Notes: generated from the sequence alone by a model not told the origin. A DNA stretch of 64,000 bases from Chitinophagaceae bacterium (GCA_016720565.1 JADKKJ010000001.1:558001-622000); one strand, 5' to 3'; positions 16,534 to 25,071 are shown, numbered from the stretch's first letter. A program made the numbers and translations.

Positions 16534-18984
16534 TCACTTAAGCGTTCTCTCAAACAACTTAAATATCCGCTTATACTCATCGGTCCAGCTGCTTGGCTCC
16601 ACGAAACCATGATCTTCCATCGGGTAACTGGCCAGTTCCCAATTATTCTTTCCCAGCTCGATCAATCGTTGTGTTAGTTTCACTGCATCCTGGTAGTGAA
16701 CATTCACATCGACCATGCCATGGCATATCAACAGGTCGCCTTTTAATCCATCAGCGAAATAATAGGGTGAACTTCGGCGATAGGCTAAACTATCATTGAA
16801 AGGTTCATTTAAAATATTCGCAGTATAACCGTGATTATAATTCGCCCAATCGGTAACAGGGCGAAGGGCGGCACCTGAACGGAACACATCCGGCGCCGTA
16901 AACAATCCCATCAGGGTGATGAAACCACCATAGGATCCGCCATAAAGGCCCACATGGGTTGGATCTACATTATAGGTCTTCACCAGGTAATTCACGGCAT
17001 CCACATTATCACTCAGGTCCTTTCCTCCCATATGGCGATAGATGCCGGTACGCCAGTTGCGGCCATAACCAGCGCTACCGCGATAATCAATATCCATTAC
17101 ATAATAGCCATTATCTGCCAGCAGGTTATTGAACATGTATTCCCTGAAATAACTGCTCCACCATTTATGCGCATTCTGCAAATAACCTGCACCATGAACA
17201 AATAAAACGGCAGGACGAGCCGGATCGGCTTTTGCAGGTTTATATACCCTTGCATATACTTCCGCCCCATCGGTTGCGGTGAAATGAATGAGTTCAGGGT
17301 CTCTCCATGGATAAGACTTGAATTCATCGCTCATCGAAAGGTTCGTGATCTGTTCGATCCTGCCACCCGGTTTATTTTCCTGCAGGTATAATTCCCAGGG
17401 TTTGTTAGAATAGGAATATAATATAGCGATCTGTTTTTCATCCGGCGATATGGATACCTGGCAGGCACCTGTCATATTGGTGATCCTTTCTTTTTTTCCG
17501 TCTGCAATAGAAAGCCGGTAGAATTGTTGTTCGCCAGGATGCACTTCGTTCGTGGTGAGGTAAAAATATTTTTTGTCGAGTGACAGGTCCGCCTGCTGCA
17601 CTTCATAATTACCCGAGGTCAGTGCTTTCTTTTCTTTACTGGCTGTATTAAAAGTGTAGAGATGGGAGTAACCTGTGACCTCAGACCGGTACCAGAACAA
17701 ATTGTCATTGATCCATCCGGTATTTCCCTGTCCAAAACCGGCTGTACCAGGACCGCCTACCCAGGCCTCATCGCGCTGGCGATCCAGCAGGTTTAATTTT
17801 CCGGTGGCAGTATCCATTAGCATCAGCCACCTGTCTTTATTATCCTGCGAACGGATCTCTACAACTGCATTGCTTCCTTTTGGCGACCATGTAAGCGAAA
17901 CAAAACTTACTGCCCTCCTGAAAGGTCTTCTTTTTTCTGTGGGCTTGGGATAGTCCGCCATATAATCCGGTTGGTCCTGGATACCAGGAAGCGAGTCGGC
18001 GGGGAAAGCGTAGACCGTATCTTTTATGCGGTCGTACACAAATATTTCTGAACTTGATTGAGGAGCCCCCACCTTAGTGCGGCCATTGATATCGGTGGTA
18101 AAACCAGATTCCGTTACATAGGCAGGAACGATGGTGCTTTTTCCTCCGGTGGCGCTGCGAAAAAGACGATAATTCACGAATCGTCCATCAGGGCTAATGG
18201 TTATACCGTTGAGGTTAAGATCACCAATGGCAATGGTCTTAAGTTCTTTTTCCTTAGGAAGGTTTTTATTGTAAGCCTCGGTTGCTTCTCTTTTTTGTTT
18301 TCTTTCTTTAAGCACCTGGAAATATTGAAGCTGGTCGTTCTTTAACCAGTTCTCCTGCTGTGATCCACCCGCTGCTCCTCCTCCCGCACCTCCCGCACCT
18401 GCTCCACCACCTCTTCCACCAAATCCGCCTCCACCAAATCCACCACCGCCCCCGGTATTTCCAGTCACCACTGCCGCCTCATTTTTTATATTGGTCAGCT
18501 GAATGGTCTCCCCGCTTAACAGGTCCCAGGCATAAAGATTCTGGCCCCTCGCATAAACGATCCTTGAATCGTTAAAAGAAAATTTCGGACTGAATTCATT
18601 ATCGGTGGTCTGGGTGATACGTTTGGTCTTCCCGGTTTTCAATTCTTTATAGAAGATATCGCCGCTGCGGCTGTAGGTGACAGCTGTACGCGCCTCATTA
18701 TAACTCATGTCGGTTTCCCAGAGAATATTTTGTCTTTGCTGCACTGTTGCCTTTACAGGCTTATGATCCTCCCGGGTTATATAATAAAATGAATCAGCCG
18801 GAGCCTTATCAGGGTTCCAGTTAAAAAATAAACTATTGGCATCTGCCGACCATTGCGGATTGGAAGGAGAGGTGCCCATCCATTTCGGATCACGCATGAT
18901 CTTTTCAACAGTTAGTGCAGGTGCCTGGCCAATTGCCTGGATCGTAATCAGGATAATGAATGTGCCGATACCAATTCTTTTCAT
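16534..18984 (-). CDS. Secreted S9 (dipeptidyl peptidase IV-type) prolyl peptidase with Gly-rich insert
   Basis: The 816-residue product has a signal peptide (MKRIGIGTFIILITIQAIGQ), an N-terminal beta-propeller and a C-terminal alpha/beta hydrolase. The catalytic triad is visible: Ser684 in GGSYGG, Asp759 in GMVDVNVH and His792 in EDHGF. It should cleave Xaa-Pro or Xaa-Ala dipeptides from peptides in the periplasm. An unusual low-complexity insert, mostly Gly and Ala, occupies about residues 175-207 within the propeller. The neighbouring secreted Xaa-Pro aminopeptidase at 6142 suggests a set of exported peptidases for proline-rich peptides. The S9 call is firm; substrate specificity is inferred. 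Confidence 0.87.
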   Translation of the reverse strand: MKRIGIGTFIILITIQAIGQAPALTVEKIMRDPKWMGTSPSNPQWSADANSLFFNWNPDKAPADSFYYITREDHKPVKATVQQRQNILWETDMSYNEARTAVTYSRSGDIFYKELKTGKTKRITQTTDNEFSPKFSFNDSRIVYARGQNLYAWDLLSGETIQLTNIKNEAAVVTGNTGGGGGFGGGGFGGRGGGAGAGGAGGGAAGGSQQENWLKNDQLQYFQVLKERKQKREATEAYNKNLPKEKELKTIAIGDLNLNGITISPDGRFVNYRLFRSATGGKSTIVPAYVTESGFTTDINGRTKVGAPQSSSEIFVYDRIKDTVYAFPADSLPGIQDQPDYMADYPKPTEKRRPFRRAVSFVSLTWSPKGSNAVVEIRSQDNKDRWLMLMDTATGKLNLLDRQRDEAWVGGPGTAGFGQGNTGWINDNLFWYRSEVTGYSHLYTFNTASKEKKALTSGNYEVQQADLSLDKKYFYLTTNEVHPGEQQFYRLSIADGKKERITNMTGACQVSISPDEKQIAILYSYSNKPWELYLQENKPGGRIEQITNLSMSDEFKSYPWRDPELIHFTATDGAEVYARVYKPAKADPARPAVLFVHGAGYLQNAHKWWSSYFREYMFNNLLADNGYYVMDIDYRGSAGYGRNWRTGIYRHMGGKDLSDNVDAVNYLVKTYNVDPTHVGLYGGSYGGFITLMGLFTAPDVFRSGAALRPVTDWANYNHGYTANILNEPFNDSLAYRRSSPYYFADGLKGDLLICHGMVDVNVHYQDAVKLTQRLIELGKNNWELASYPMEDHGFVEPSSWTDEYKRIFKLFERTLK

Positions 18985-19254
18985 CTGGAGCGTTTTAGGC
19001 TTTAAATATATTGATTAATGGAACAGATGCCAGCTACGCAGCAGCATATTTAGTGGTCAATTCCATAGGCGGCAAGACCTCCCAATTTTGAAGGGATGCC
19101 ACCTTAATCCTTTACCACAAAGGTTGCCATAATCAGATATTCAACAGGAAAATTCTGGTGGGGTGTTTACTGGCGAAGAAAACGCAGCGTTGTATCCAGG
19201 TTTTTACATCCCAGCTGTTAGGATATAACCGTATAATAAAATGCCCTGGAAAAA

Positions 19255-19614
19255 TTAATTATTTGGGCTTCCGCTATCTATCCAGCAAACAATTGAATTC
19301 TTTTCAGCTGTTGTGAGTGTACTACCCTGTGGCATGCTGCCTGAAGCTACAGCGGCTCTGATACGTGCCGATGCTGCTGAGATCTGCGCATAGGTGGTAA
19401 GAGCACCAACCCCATTCAGGCTACCGGAGGCATGGCAGCCGGATATGGCGCAGCGCGACTGCACCAGCGGGCTGATGTTTGCTGCAAATGCTTTATTGGT
19501 AACCGTGGCACAGTCAACCGTAAACGAATTGCTGTTATTGTTCTTATCTTTTGAACACTGGGAAAAAATAATACCTGTGAACAGTACTAATAATGCCGGG
19601 ATGGAATGTTTCAT
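19255..19614 (-). CDS. Small lipoprotein with a cytochrome c-like CX4CH motif
   Basis: The 119-residue product has a lipoprotein-type signal (cysteine in IIFSQC, about residue 20) and a short linker. A compact domain follows: a residue stretch ending ISPLVQSRC, then the sequence CAISGCH and, near the C-terminus, MPQGSTLT and CWIDSGSPNN. This layout (CxxxxCH, then a downstream Met before a final helix with a Trp) resembles the small c-type cytochromes found in Bacteroidota and Planctomycetes surface proteins, where the heme motif is not always CXXCH. Heme attachment is therefore an inference. It is isolated between the peptidase and aldolase genes. Confidence 0.65.
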   Translation of the reverse strand: MKHSIPALLVLFTGIIFSQCSKDKNNNSNSFTVDCATVTNKAFAANISPLVQSRCAISGCHASGSLNGVGALTTYAQISAASARIRAAVASGSMPQGSTLTTAEKNSIVCWIDSGSPNN

Positions 19615-19667
19615 CGAAGAGTCTTGAGTTGAGATTTAGAATTTGATAGGGCCCCCAGGTTTAAAAG

Positions 19668-19698
19668 CGGAAGGACCGATATTATATCGGCCCTTCCG
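19668..19698 (-). terminator. Rho-independent terminator of fbaB
   Basis: Arms CGGAAGG and CCTTCCG extend inward through CCGATA/TATCGG around a 3-nt loop. The one internal mismatch is a G-U pair in the minus-strand RNA, so the stem is 14 bp. On the minus strand it is followed by CTTTT. It lies 30 bp downstream of the aldolase stop. Confidence 0.85.
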
Positions 19699-19727
19699 TG
19701 AAAATAGTTGCCTTATTATGAACGCTA

Positions 19728-20798
19728 TCAGGCGATGGTCACCTCTTTATCAAGATATACATCCTGGATGGCGTTCAGGATCTCTACGCCTTCTTTCATA
19801 GGGCGCTGGAAGGCTTTGCGGCCAGAGATCAATCCCATGCCACCGGCTCTTTTATTGATCACCGCAGTGGTCACTGCTTCGGCCAGGTCTCCCTCACCGG
19901 AAGAAGCGCCTCCGCTGTTGATCAAGCCTGCACGGCCCATATAGCAATTGGCTACCTGGTAACGGCAAAGGTCGATCGGATGGTCGGTGGTCAGTTCTTC
20001 ATAAATACGTTTGTCATTCTTTCCATAGGCAGATTCTTTCGTATTCAGCGCGAGGTAACCGCCATTGTTCTCCGGAAGTTTTTGCTTGATGATATCTGCC
20101 TCGATCGTAACTCCCAGGTGATTTGCCTGGCCGGTAAGGTCAGCGGAAACATGATAATCTTTTTCTTTCTTGAAAGCTGGATTACGCAGGTAACACCAGA
20201 GTATGGTACCCATACCCAGTTCATGAGCCATTTCAAAGGCCTTGCTCACTTCCTGTATCTGGCGGGTAGATTCATCGCTTCCAAAATAAATGGTAGCCCC
20301 AATAGCGGTTGCGCCCAGGTTCCAGCTCGCTTTGATGGAAGCGAACATGATCTGGTCGAATTTATTGGGATAAGTGAGGAATTCATTGTGATTCACCTTT
20401 ACAATGAACGGGATCTTATGCGCGTATTTGCGTGACATAAAACCAAGGCCGCCAAATGTGGTAGCTACCGCATTGCAACCGCCTTCAATGGCCAGCTTAA
20501 TGATATTCTCAGGATCAAAATAAATAGGGTTCTTGGCGAAAGAGGCACCTGCACTATGTTCAATACCCTGGTCAACTGGCAGTATAGAAAGATATCCAGT
20601 ATTGGCAAGTCTTCCATGTCCATACATAGCCTGCAGGTTACGGAGTACCTGGGGACTGCGATCACTGTTTATGAAAATACGGTCTATGAAATCAGGGCCC
20701 GGCAGGTGTAACTTATCACTGGAAATAGTTTTTGACTGATGGTTAAGTAAGAATTCGGCCTTATCGCCTAATAGCTCGCTGGTCTTTCTGGTTGCCAT
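19728..20798 (-). CDS. fbaB: Class I fructose-bisphosphate aldolase (DhnA/FbaB type)
   Basis: The product has 356 residues and belongs to the archaeal-type class I aldolases, which cleave fructose-1,6-bisphosphate into two triose phosphates via a Schiff-base lysine, without metal. Family signatures include LSILPVDQGIEHSAGASFA, GGCNAVATTFGGLG, IPFIVKVNHNEF (a candidate active-site Lys is in this strand) and GATAIGATIYFGS. The C-terminal NSGGASSGEGD fits the phosphate-binding loop. It has its own predicted promoter (20843-20850) and terminator, so it is probably monocistronic. Confidence 0.9.
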   Translation of the reverse strand: MATRKTSELLGDKAEFLLNHQSKTISSDKLHLPGPDFIDRIFINSDRSPQVLRNLQAMYGHGRLANTGYLSILPVDQGIEHSAGASFAKNPIYFDPENIIKLAIEGGCNAVATTFGGLGFMSRKYAHKIPFIVKVNHNEFLTYPNKFDQIMFASIKASWNLGATAIGATIYFGSDESTRQIQEVSKAFEMAHELGMGTILWCYLRNPAFKKEKDYHVSADLTGQANHLGVTIEADIIKQKLPENNGGYLALNTKESAYGKNDKRIYEELTTDHPIDLCRYQVANCYMGRAGLINSGGASSGEGDLAEAVTTAVINKRAGGMGLISGRKAFQRPMKEGVEILNAIQDVYLDKEVTIA

Positions 20799-20842
20799 AA
20801 ATTTTGATTAATTAATAATAAATGGGTTGGGCAGGGGGTTTG

Positions 20843-20850
20843 CAAATATA
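20843..20850 (-). promoter_or_regulatory. Predicted -7 box for fbaB
   Basis: The minus strand reads TATATTTG, an exact TAnnTTTG match 45 bp upstream of the fbaB ATG. It lies just past the 3' end of the upstream kinase-like gene, so fbaB need not be co-transcribed with it. Confidence 0.5.
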
Positions 20851-20852
20851 GT

Positions 20853-21920
20853 TCATTCGTCCCTTTTTTTGAGTTTAGGGATCTGGGAAAGGTTCTTTCG
20901 TAAGAGATGTTTCATATTCATTTTTACCAGTGCGCCCATGCTTTTCATTTTTAAAAAAGCGGGGTTATTATGGTATTCTGCCAGCTCGGCTGCCAGTTGT
21001 TTCACTTTTTCAGGAGAAGATATAGGATCCCGGGTCATGATATCCAGCAGGTCCTTCACCCGGTAGCGGGAGGAAGCCAGCCGGAAAGCAACCATGGTCC
21101 TTTCTTCGGTGCGGTATTGCTCGATGGAATCCTTGTTGAGGCATTTTAAAGTCAACTCCACAAAAGGATGATTTTCCTTAAAGAATTGTGGAAGGTAAAG
21201 GCGGTGACGTCCTTCATAACTCTGCTGGTCGAAATCGATACTGCGGATGCGGTATTGATAATCTTCTATATCCGGTGTAATATCCACCACAAAATTATAA
21301 CTGCGCATATCTCCCAGCAGACGAATAAAACATCGTTCGTTGAACTTTACAAATTCCTTGGCCAGCCTGATCTTATTGGTATCAGTATTACTGAGCCTGT
21401 TTTGAATAAAGAGATCGCCGGGTACACCGGGAATATGTTCTTCCACCAGGGTATTCTGGTGTACAAAAAAAGTGATGCGATTAGGGGAAAGCAGGTCTTC
21501 CAGTTCCAGTCCGTAAACGCGTGAGGCATCCGCGATCTTTATATAATAATGGTCGTAATTGTCGTTGAATTTATTTACTATTCGAATGCGGAAAGGCTGG
21601 GAATTGCCAAAACTGCAATAATCAATACGGGCCACATCCAGGTGTTTGGTAAAACTCAGGTCGCCCTCTGTTTTCAGAATGGCATAAATATTCAGCAGGC
21701 CTTCGCGAATAAATTCCCATTCCCGGTTATCATAGATCACCTTTTCCCAAAGCGTATCCTTCCCGTTGCGGTCCAGCAGGGGAACGGAATAGGTGAACCT
21801 TAGAAGATCTGTATAGGCCACCGGAAGCTTTACCTCACGGCCATTTGTTTTTAAGTACCGGTGCAGGCTATCCCTGACGGGGTACATCGGTTTTTTCCTG
21901 GAAGGTTTGTCGCTGAGCAT
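20853..21920 (-). CDS. Divergent kinase-like (APH/protein-kinase-fold) protein
   Basis: The 355-residue cytoplasmic protein has no name I recognise, but its middle third carries the ordered landmarks of an aminoglycoside phosphotransferase-like kinase fold. These are Lys128 in DHYYIKIADAS (candidate ATP lysine) and the hinge-like EEHIPGVPGDLF at 160-171, which resembles the EYIPG segment of APH enzymes. GDMRSYN follows, with Asp204 and Asn209 at exactly the D-x4-N spacing of the HGDxxxxN catalytic loop; the usual His is Leu202. The acidic SIDFDQQ (Asp229, Asp231) is at the position of the metal-binding motif. The substrate is unknown. The N-terminal 100 residues (RFTYSVPLLDRNGKDTLWEKV) are of unclear nature. 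It is not preceded closely by another gene. Confidence 0.65.
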   Translation of the reverse strand: MLSDKPSRKKPMYPVRDSLHRYLKTNGREVKLPVAYTDLLRFTYSVPLLDRNGKDTLWEKVIYDNREWEFIREGLLNIYAILKTEGDLSFTKHLDVARIDYCSFGNSQPFRIRIVNKFNDNYDHYYIKIADASRVYGLELEDLLSPNRITFFVHQNTLVEEHIPGVPGDLFIQNRLSNTDTNKIRLAKEFVKFNERCFIRLLGDMRSYNFVVDITPDIEDYQYRIRSIDFDQQSYEGRHRLYLPQFFKENHPFVELTLKCLNKDSIEQYRTEERTMVAFRLASSRYRVKDLLDIMTRDPISSPEKVKQLAAELAEYHNNPAFLKMKSMGALVKMNMKHLLRKNLSQIPKLKKRDE

Positions 21921-22066
21921 AGTTGGTAACTATAAAAATAAACAACCGTGGGCGAAAGCCTTATTGAATTTGATCAGGCCAACAGGTGACAGATAGGGGA
22001 GGGCAAAAAAAAAGCCTACCGGAAGGTAAAGCTGCAGAATGAATAAATGGTTGAAAGTTCACCGCG

Positions 22067-22096
22067 CCTCCTGCTAAGGTTTAGTTTAGCAGGAGG
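22067..22096. other. Strong hairpin CCTCCTGCTAA / TTAGCAGGAGG
   Basis: An 11-bp perfect inverted repeat with an 8-nt loop. No T-run follows on either strand, so it is not a simple intrinsic terminator; it could be a structured leader, an RNA element or a protein site. Confidence 0.6.
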
Positions 22097-22202
22097 GTTC
22101 CGGATTTGATTTCTTTTCAAGGATTTGGACACGGTGAGCGAACTGTTCCTCAAGGAACTGGATTTGGATGATCTTGGTTTTTCAGAGATCTTGGATCAAT
22201 TC

Positions 22203-22345
22203 CGTTGGTTAGACGGTTGGATTTTCCGGACTTGGACTTTTGTTCTACCGTTGGTTAGGCGGTTGGTTTTTCTGGACTTTTTGGACTTTGTTCTGCCGTT
22301 GGTTAGACGGTTGGTTTTTCTTAGTTATCTGGACTTGATGACACA
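22203..22345. repeat. Three ~47-bp tandem units with CCGTTGGTTAGACGG core
   Basis: Units begin at 22203, 22249 and 22297 (46, 48 and about 48 bp). Each starts with CCGTTGGTTAGRCGGTTGG, which can fold as a small CCGT/ACGG hairpin, and continues with a T-rich stretch and a GGACTT motif. In unit 2 the A-to-G change still permits U-G pairing. The units are diverged, so this is not a recent duplication. Function unknown. Confidence 0.8.
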
Positions 22346-22455
22346 AAAATAGGCGGGGAGCTATAGCCTGACAAGAGCAAAACTTCCTGATTTTTATAGT
22401 ATTTACCGGAAACATTTTTGCGAAGATCTGCACGTATTTTTACGAGGAAATAAAA

Positions 22456-22480
22456 AAATCATGATCTAAGACCATGATTT
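22456..22480 (-). terminator. Rho-independent terminator of the CBS gene
   Basis: On the minus strand AAATCATGGTC and GATCATGATTT pair (11 bp with one G-U) around a TTA loop and run into a T-tract. It is 24 bp downstream of the cystathionine beta-synthase stop. Confidence 0.87.
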
Positions 22481-22503
22481 ACAGTATTTTATCTAAATCA
22501 TAT

Positions 22504-23868
22504 TTATCTCCCAAAAGACTGGATAACGTCGTATTTCGTAACAATATGGAAATTTCCGGCCTCATCTTTTGCCAGAACAGCTCCATTTTCTTTGTTGATA
22601 AGGTGACTTAATTTTTCAACAGGCGTATCAAAAGACACTAAAGGGTAAGGCCTCTCAATAACCTCTTCCACTTTGGCATTTTTAATTTCAGGATTGTCGA
22701 AGATTTTCTGGAAAAGTCCTCCTTCACTGATAGCGCCAAGCGGTCCATTGCCATTCATTACCGGGATATGTTCAATATCATATTTCTTCATCAGCTGTAC
22801 CGCTTCTGCTACTGATTGCCCCGGTTCAATGGTGATCAGTTTTTGTGTTCCCCTTGCGCTAACTACATCGCGGAAAGTTTTCACATCCAGGAATCCCCTT
22901 TCGATCATCCATTGATCATTATAGATCTTGCCTACATACCTGCTTCCATGATCATGCAAAACACATACAACTACATCTTCTTTTTTCAGTGGTTTTATTT
23001 TCGCGATCTGCATTAATCCCTGCAGGCAACTTCCTGCACTGTATCCACAGAATAATCCTTCTTCTTTGGCCAGTCTTCTTGCCATCACGGCGCCATCTTT
23101 GTCCGTTACCTGTTCAAAATAATCGATCACACTCATATCATAATTCTTCGGAACAAAATCTTCTCCGAACCCTTCGCTTATATAGGGATGCACTTCATTC
23201 ATATCGATCTCGCCTGTGCGGAAATATTTTGTAAGCAATGAACCATATACGTCGATAGCCCAGATCTGGATATTCGGATTCTTTTCTTTCAGGTACTGCG
23301 CAGTACCGGTAATGGTGCCACCTGTTCCGGCCGTGCAAACAAAATGGGTGATCTTTCCATCGGTCTGTTTCCATATTTCCGGACCAGTGGACTCATAATG
23401 CGCCAGCCGGTTGGCCGGGTTGTCGTACTGGTTCATGTGAAAAGAATTGGGAACCTCTTTTGCAAGCCTTGCGGCCACAGAGTAATAGGAGCGGGGATCT
23501 TCAGGCAATACATTGGTGGGGCATACGATCACCTCGGCGCCCACGGCCTTCAGAATATCTGCTTTTTCCTTGGATTGTTTATCGGTGGTAACGAAAATGC
23601 ATTTGTAACCTTTAACTACGGCAGCCAGGGCCAGTCCCATGCCTGTATTGCCACTGGTACCTTCAATGATGGTACCGCCAGGCTTTAGTTTCCCTTCCTG
23701 CTCGGCTACTTCCACCATTTTAAGGGCCATACGGTCTTTGATGGAGTTTCCTGGATTGAAATAATCCACTTTAGCCAATACAAGGCAGGGCAGATCCCTG
23801 GTCACTTTATTCAATTTGATCAGGGGAGTATTTCCTATGGTCTCTAAAATATTATTCTTAATGTCCAT
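22504..23868 (-). CDS. Cystathionine beta-synthase-like PLP enzyme with two CBS domains
   Basis: The 454-residue protein starts at the ATG at 23868 (MDIKNNILETIGNTPLIKL), and the -7 box at 23883-23890 supports this over a TTG frame extension. The N-terminal PLP fold carries the Schiff-base Lys in NPGNSIKDRMALK and the phosphate loop EGTSGNTGMG. The pair of CBS domains (about residues 325-454: PGQSVAEAVQLMKKYDIEHIPVM and ERPYPLVSFDTPVEKL) is absent from simple cysteine synthases and favours cystathionine beta-synthase (Ser plus homocysteine to cystathionine). There is no N-terminal heme domain. It may also make cysteine from O-acetylserine; activity cannot be fixed from sequence alone. Confidence 0.87.
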   Translation of the reverse strand: MDIKNNILETIGNTPLIKLNKVTRDLPCLVLAKVDYFNPGNSIKDRMALKMVEVAEQEGKLKPGGTIIEGTSGNTGMGLALAAVVKGYKCIFVTTDKQSKEKADILKAVGAEVIVCPTNVLPEDPRSYYSVAARLAKEVPNSFHMNQYDNPANRLAHYESTGPEIWKQTDGKITHFVCTAGTGGTITGTAQYLKEKNPNIQIWAIDVYGSLLTKYFRTGEIDMNEVHPYISEGFGEDFVPKNYDMSVIDYFEQVTDKDGAVMARRLAKEEGLFCGYSAGSCLQGLMQIAKIKPLKKEDVVVCVLHDHGSRYVGKIYNDQWMIERGFLDVKTFRDVVSARGTQKLITIEPGQSVAEAVQLMKKYDIEHIPVMNGNGPLGAISEGGLFQKIFDNPEIKNAKVEEVIERPYPLVSFDTPVEKLSHLINKENGAVLAKDEAGNFHIVTKYDVIQSFGR

Positions 23869-23882
23869 GGCAAGATTTGCCA

Positions 23883-23890
23883 CAAAGTTA
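23883..23890 (-). promoter_or_regulatory. Predicted -7 box for the CBS gene
   Basis: The minus strand reads TAACTTTG, matching TAnnTTTG, 15 bp before the ATG at 23868. It argues for independent transcription from the sigma-factor gene pair upstream and for the shorter start. Confidence 0.5.
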
Positions 23891-23901
23891 GGCCATCGCC
23901 A

Positions 23902-24426
23902 TTAGATATTTCCTTCCCGCATGGCCTTCCTTTTACGACCCAGGTAATTGTCCAGGACAAATAACCCGATCACGATATTGATCATCATAAAAGCATTCAC
24001 CCATTTATTAGAGAAGAAAATACTGAAGTTCAATTTATCCACCTCCGGCATATTGGAAGCAATGGAAATATCAGGGGTTCCCTGGCTGCGCATCAGTCCG
24101 AATCCATAAACAAGAAAACCCAGGATCAGGAAAAGGAAAAATCCGGCAATGGCAAATATGATCTTTTTATTTATATAGGTTCTGGTAGCGGGTGCGATGT
24201 GGATTCGGGCGATCTCTTCCATCACATTTTTGGTAAAACGCATGGAAGGGGCATCCAGCTCCGAATGAAGCAGCAGGCGGTTAATCCCCAGCAGCTCTTC
24301 ATATTTTTCCCGCCATTCATTTTGCGTGCGGATCAATTCTTCAAGGGAAGACCTTTCGGAGGCACTGGCCTGTCCATCGATCAATTCCCATAAACGTTGT
24401 TCCATCTGCATCATTTGCTCTTCCAT
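23902..24426 (-). CDS. Putative anti-sigma factor / membrane protein partner of the ECF sigma factor
   Basis: The start is the ATG at 24426 (MEEQMMQMEQRLWELIDGQAS); a longer frame would overlap the sigma-factor gene. The 174-residue product has a Glu-rich helical N-terminal half, in which MEQRLWELIDGQASASERSSLEEL is of the zinc-independent anti-sigma type. Two transmembrane segments follow (about 92-115 and 140-158) and a basic C-terminus. It starts 11 bp after the ECF sigma stop. Position and topology suggest it holds the sigma factor at the membrane; the identification rests mainly on context. No HxxxCxxC zinc motif is present. Confidence 0.65.
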   Translation of the reverse strand: MEEQMMQMEQRLWELIDGQASASERSSLEELIRTQNEWREKYEELLGINRLLLHSELDAPSMRFTKNVMEEIARIHIAPATRTYINKKIIFAIAGFFLFLILGFLVYGFGLMRSQGTPDISIASNMPEVDKLNFSIFFSNKWVNAFMMINIVIGLFVLDNYLGRKRKAMREGNI

Positions 24427-24436
24427 AAAAATAGCT

Positions 24437-25024
24437 TTAAGGGTTTTGCCACACACTCAATTCTTCCGCAAAATATTTTTCCATTTTCTCCTTCAACCTG
24501 GTCCTGGCCCGGTGCAACCTCACTTTGGCTGCATTCACTTCAATGCCTAGTACCGTGGCCGTTTCTTCCATGGACTGTTCGGCTTTATAGAACAGGCTGA
24601 TGATAGCGGCATCGTCAGGACCTAGCATGGAAATGGCCTGGTTCACCATCTGCTGTTTTGATTTTTGTTCCACTTTATCTGCCCTCATACCCGAATCCCT
24701 GCTATCGGCCAGTTCAAACACATTATCCTGGTCAAGGGAATGAACCACCAGTTTCTTTTTTCGCATCAGGGTGATGCAGGTATTATTCACGATGGCATAA
24801 AGCCAGGTACTGAATTTGGAGGCACCTTTGAAATCGGCCAGATACCGGTAGGCCTTTACAAAAACATCCTGGGCCACCTCTTCAGCATCTTCGCGGCTTT
24901 TGACCATACGAAGCGCCAGGGTAAAAACATAATTCTGGTAACGGTCAACCAACTGGGCATATGCCTGCTGGTCACCATTCAGAACTGATCTAATGATCTC
25001 ATTATCATCAAGCCCGGTGTGCAT
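24437..25024 (-). CDS. RNA polymerase ECF sigma factor (RpoE-like)
   Basis: The 195-residue group IV sigma factor contains region 2 (AYAQLVDRYQNYVFTLALRM, then REDAEEVAQDVFVKAYRYL) and region 4 (EQSMEETATVLGIEVNAAKVRLHRARTRLKEKM). Regions 3 and 1.1 are missing, as expected for ECF factors. It directs RNA polymerase to a specific promoter set, probably in response to an envelope signal relayed by the membrane partner encoded just downstream. The upstream gap carries a G-rich heptamer element (25072-25114). Targets cannot be deduced. Confidence 0.92.
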   Translation of the reverse strand: MHTGLDDNEIIRSVLNGDQQAYAQLVDRYQNYVFTLALRMVKSREDAEEVAQDVFVKAYRYLADFKGASKFSTWLYAIVNNTCITLMRKKKLVVHSLDQDNVFELADSRDSGMRADKVEQKSKQQMVNQAISMLGPDDAAIISLFYKAEQSMEETATVLGIEVNAAKVRLHRARTRLKEKMEKYFAEELSVWQNP

Positions 25025-25071
25025 TCAGGGTATATGACTGCCTTCTATTAAAAAAGGTTACAATAAAGGTA

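Larger units (their letters stand above)
21921..22503. other. 583-bp gene-free stretch with hairpins and a triple repeat
   Basis: This is the only intergenic stretch over 300 bp. From left to right it holds an unremarkable 145 bp upstream of the kinase-like gene, then a hairpin at 22067-22096. The three tandem units at 22203-22345 and the CBS terminator at 22456-22480 follow. Short reading frames on both strands across the repeats (for example one from a TTG at 22125 to 22352) are repetitive, lack a good start and are treated as non-coding. Confidence 0.6.

Noticed and set aside
18985..19254. Possible small gene in the 270-bp gap after the S9 peptidase
   Set aside because: No frame with start, coding character or recognisable product on either strand.
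19980..20435. 151-residue antisense frame in fbaB
   Set aside because: Entirely within the aldolase gene with no family match or start support.
22125..22352. 75-residue frame over the triple repeat
   Set aside because: It needs a TTG start, is built from the repeat itself (two copies of LPLVRRLVFL), and the opposite strand is open too; treated as non-coding.
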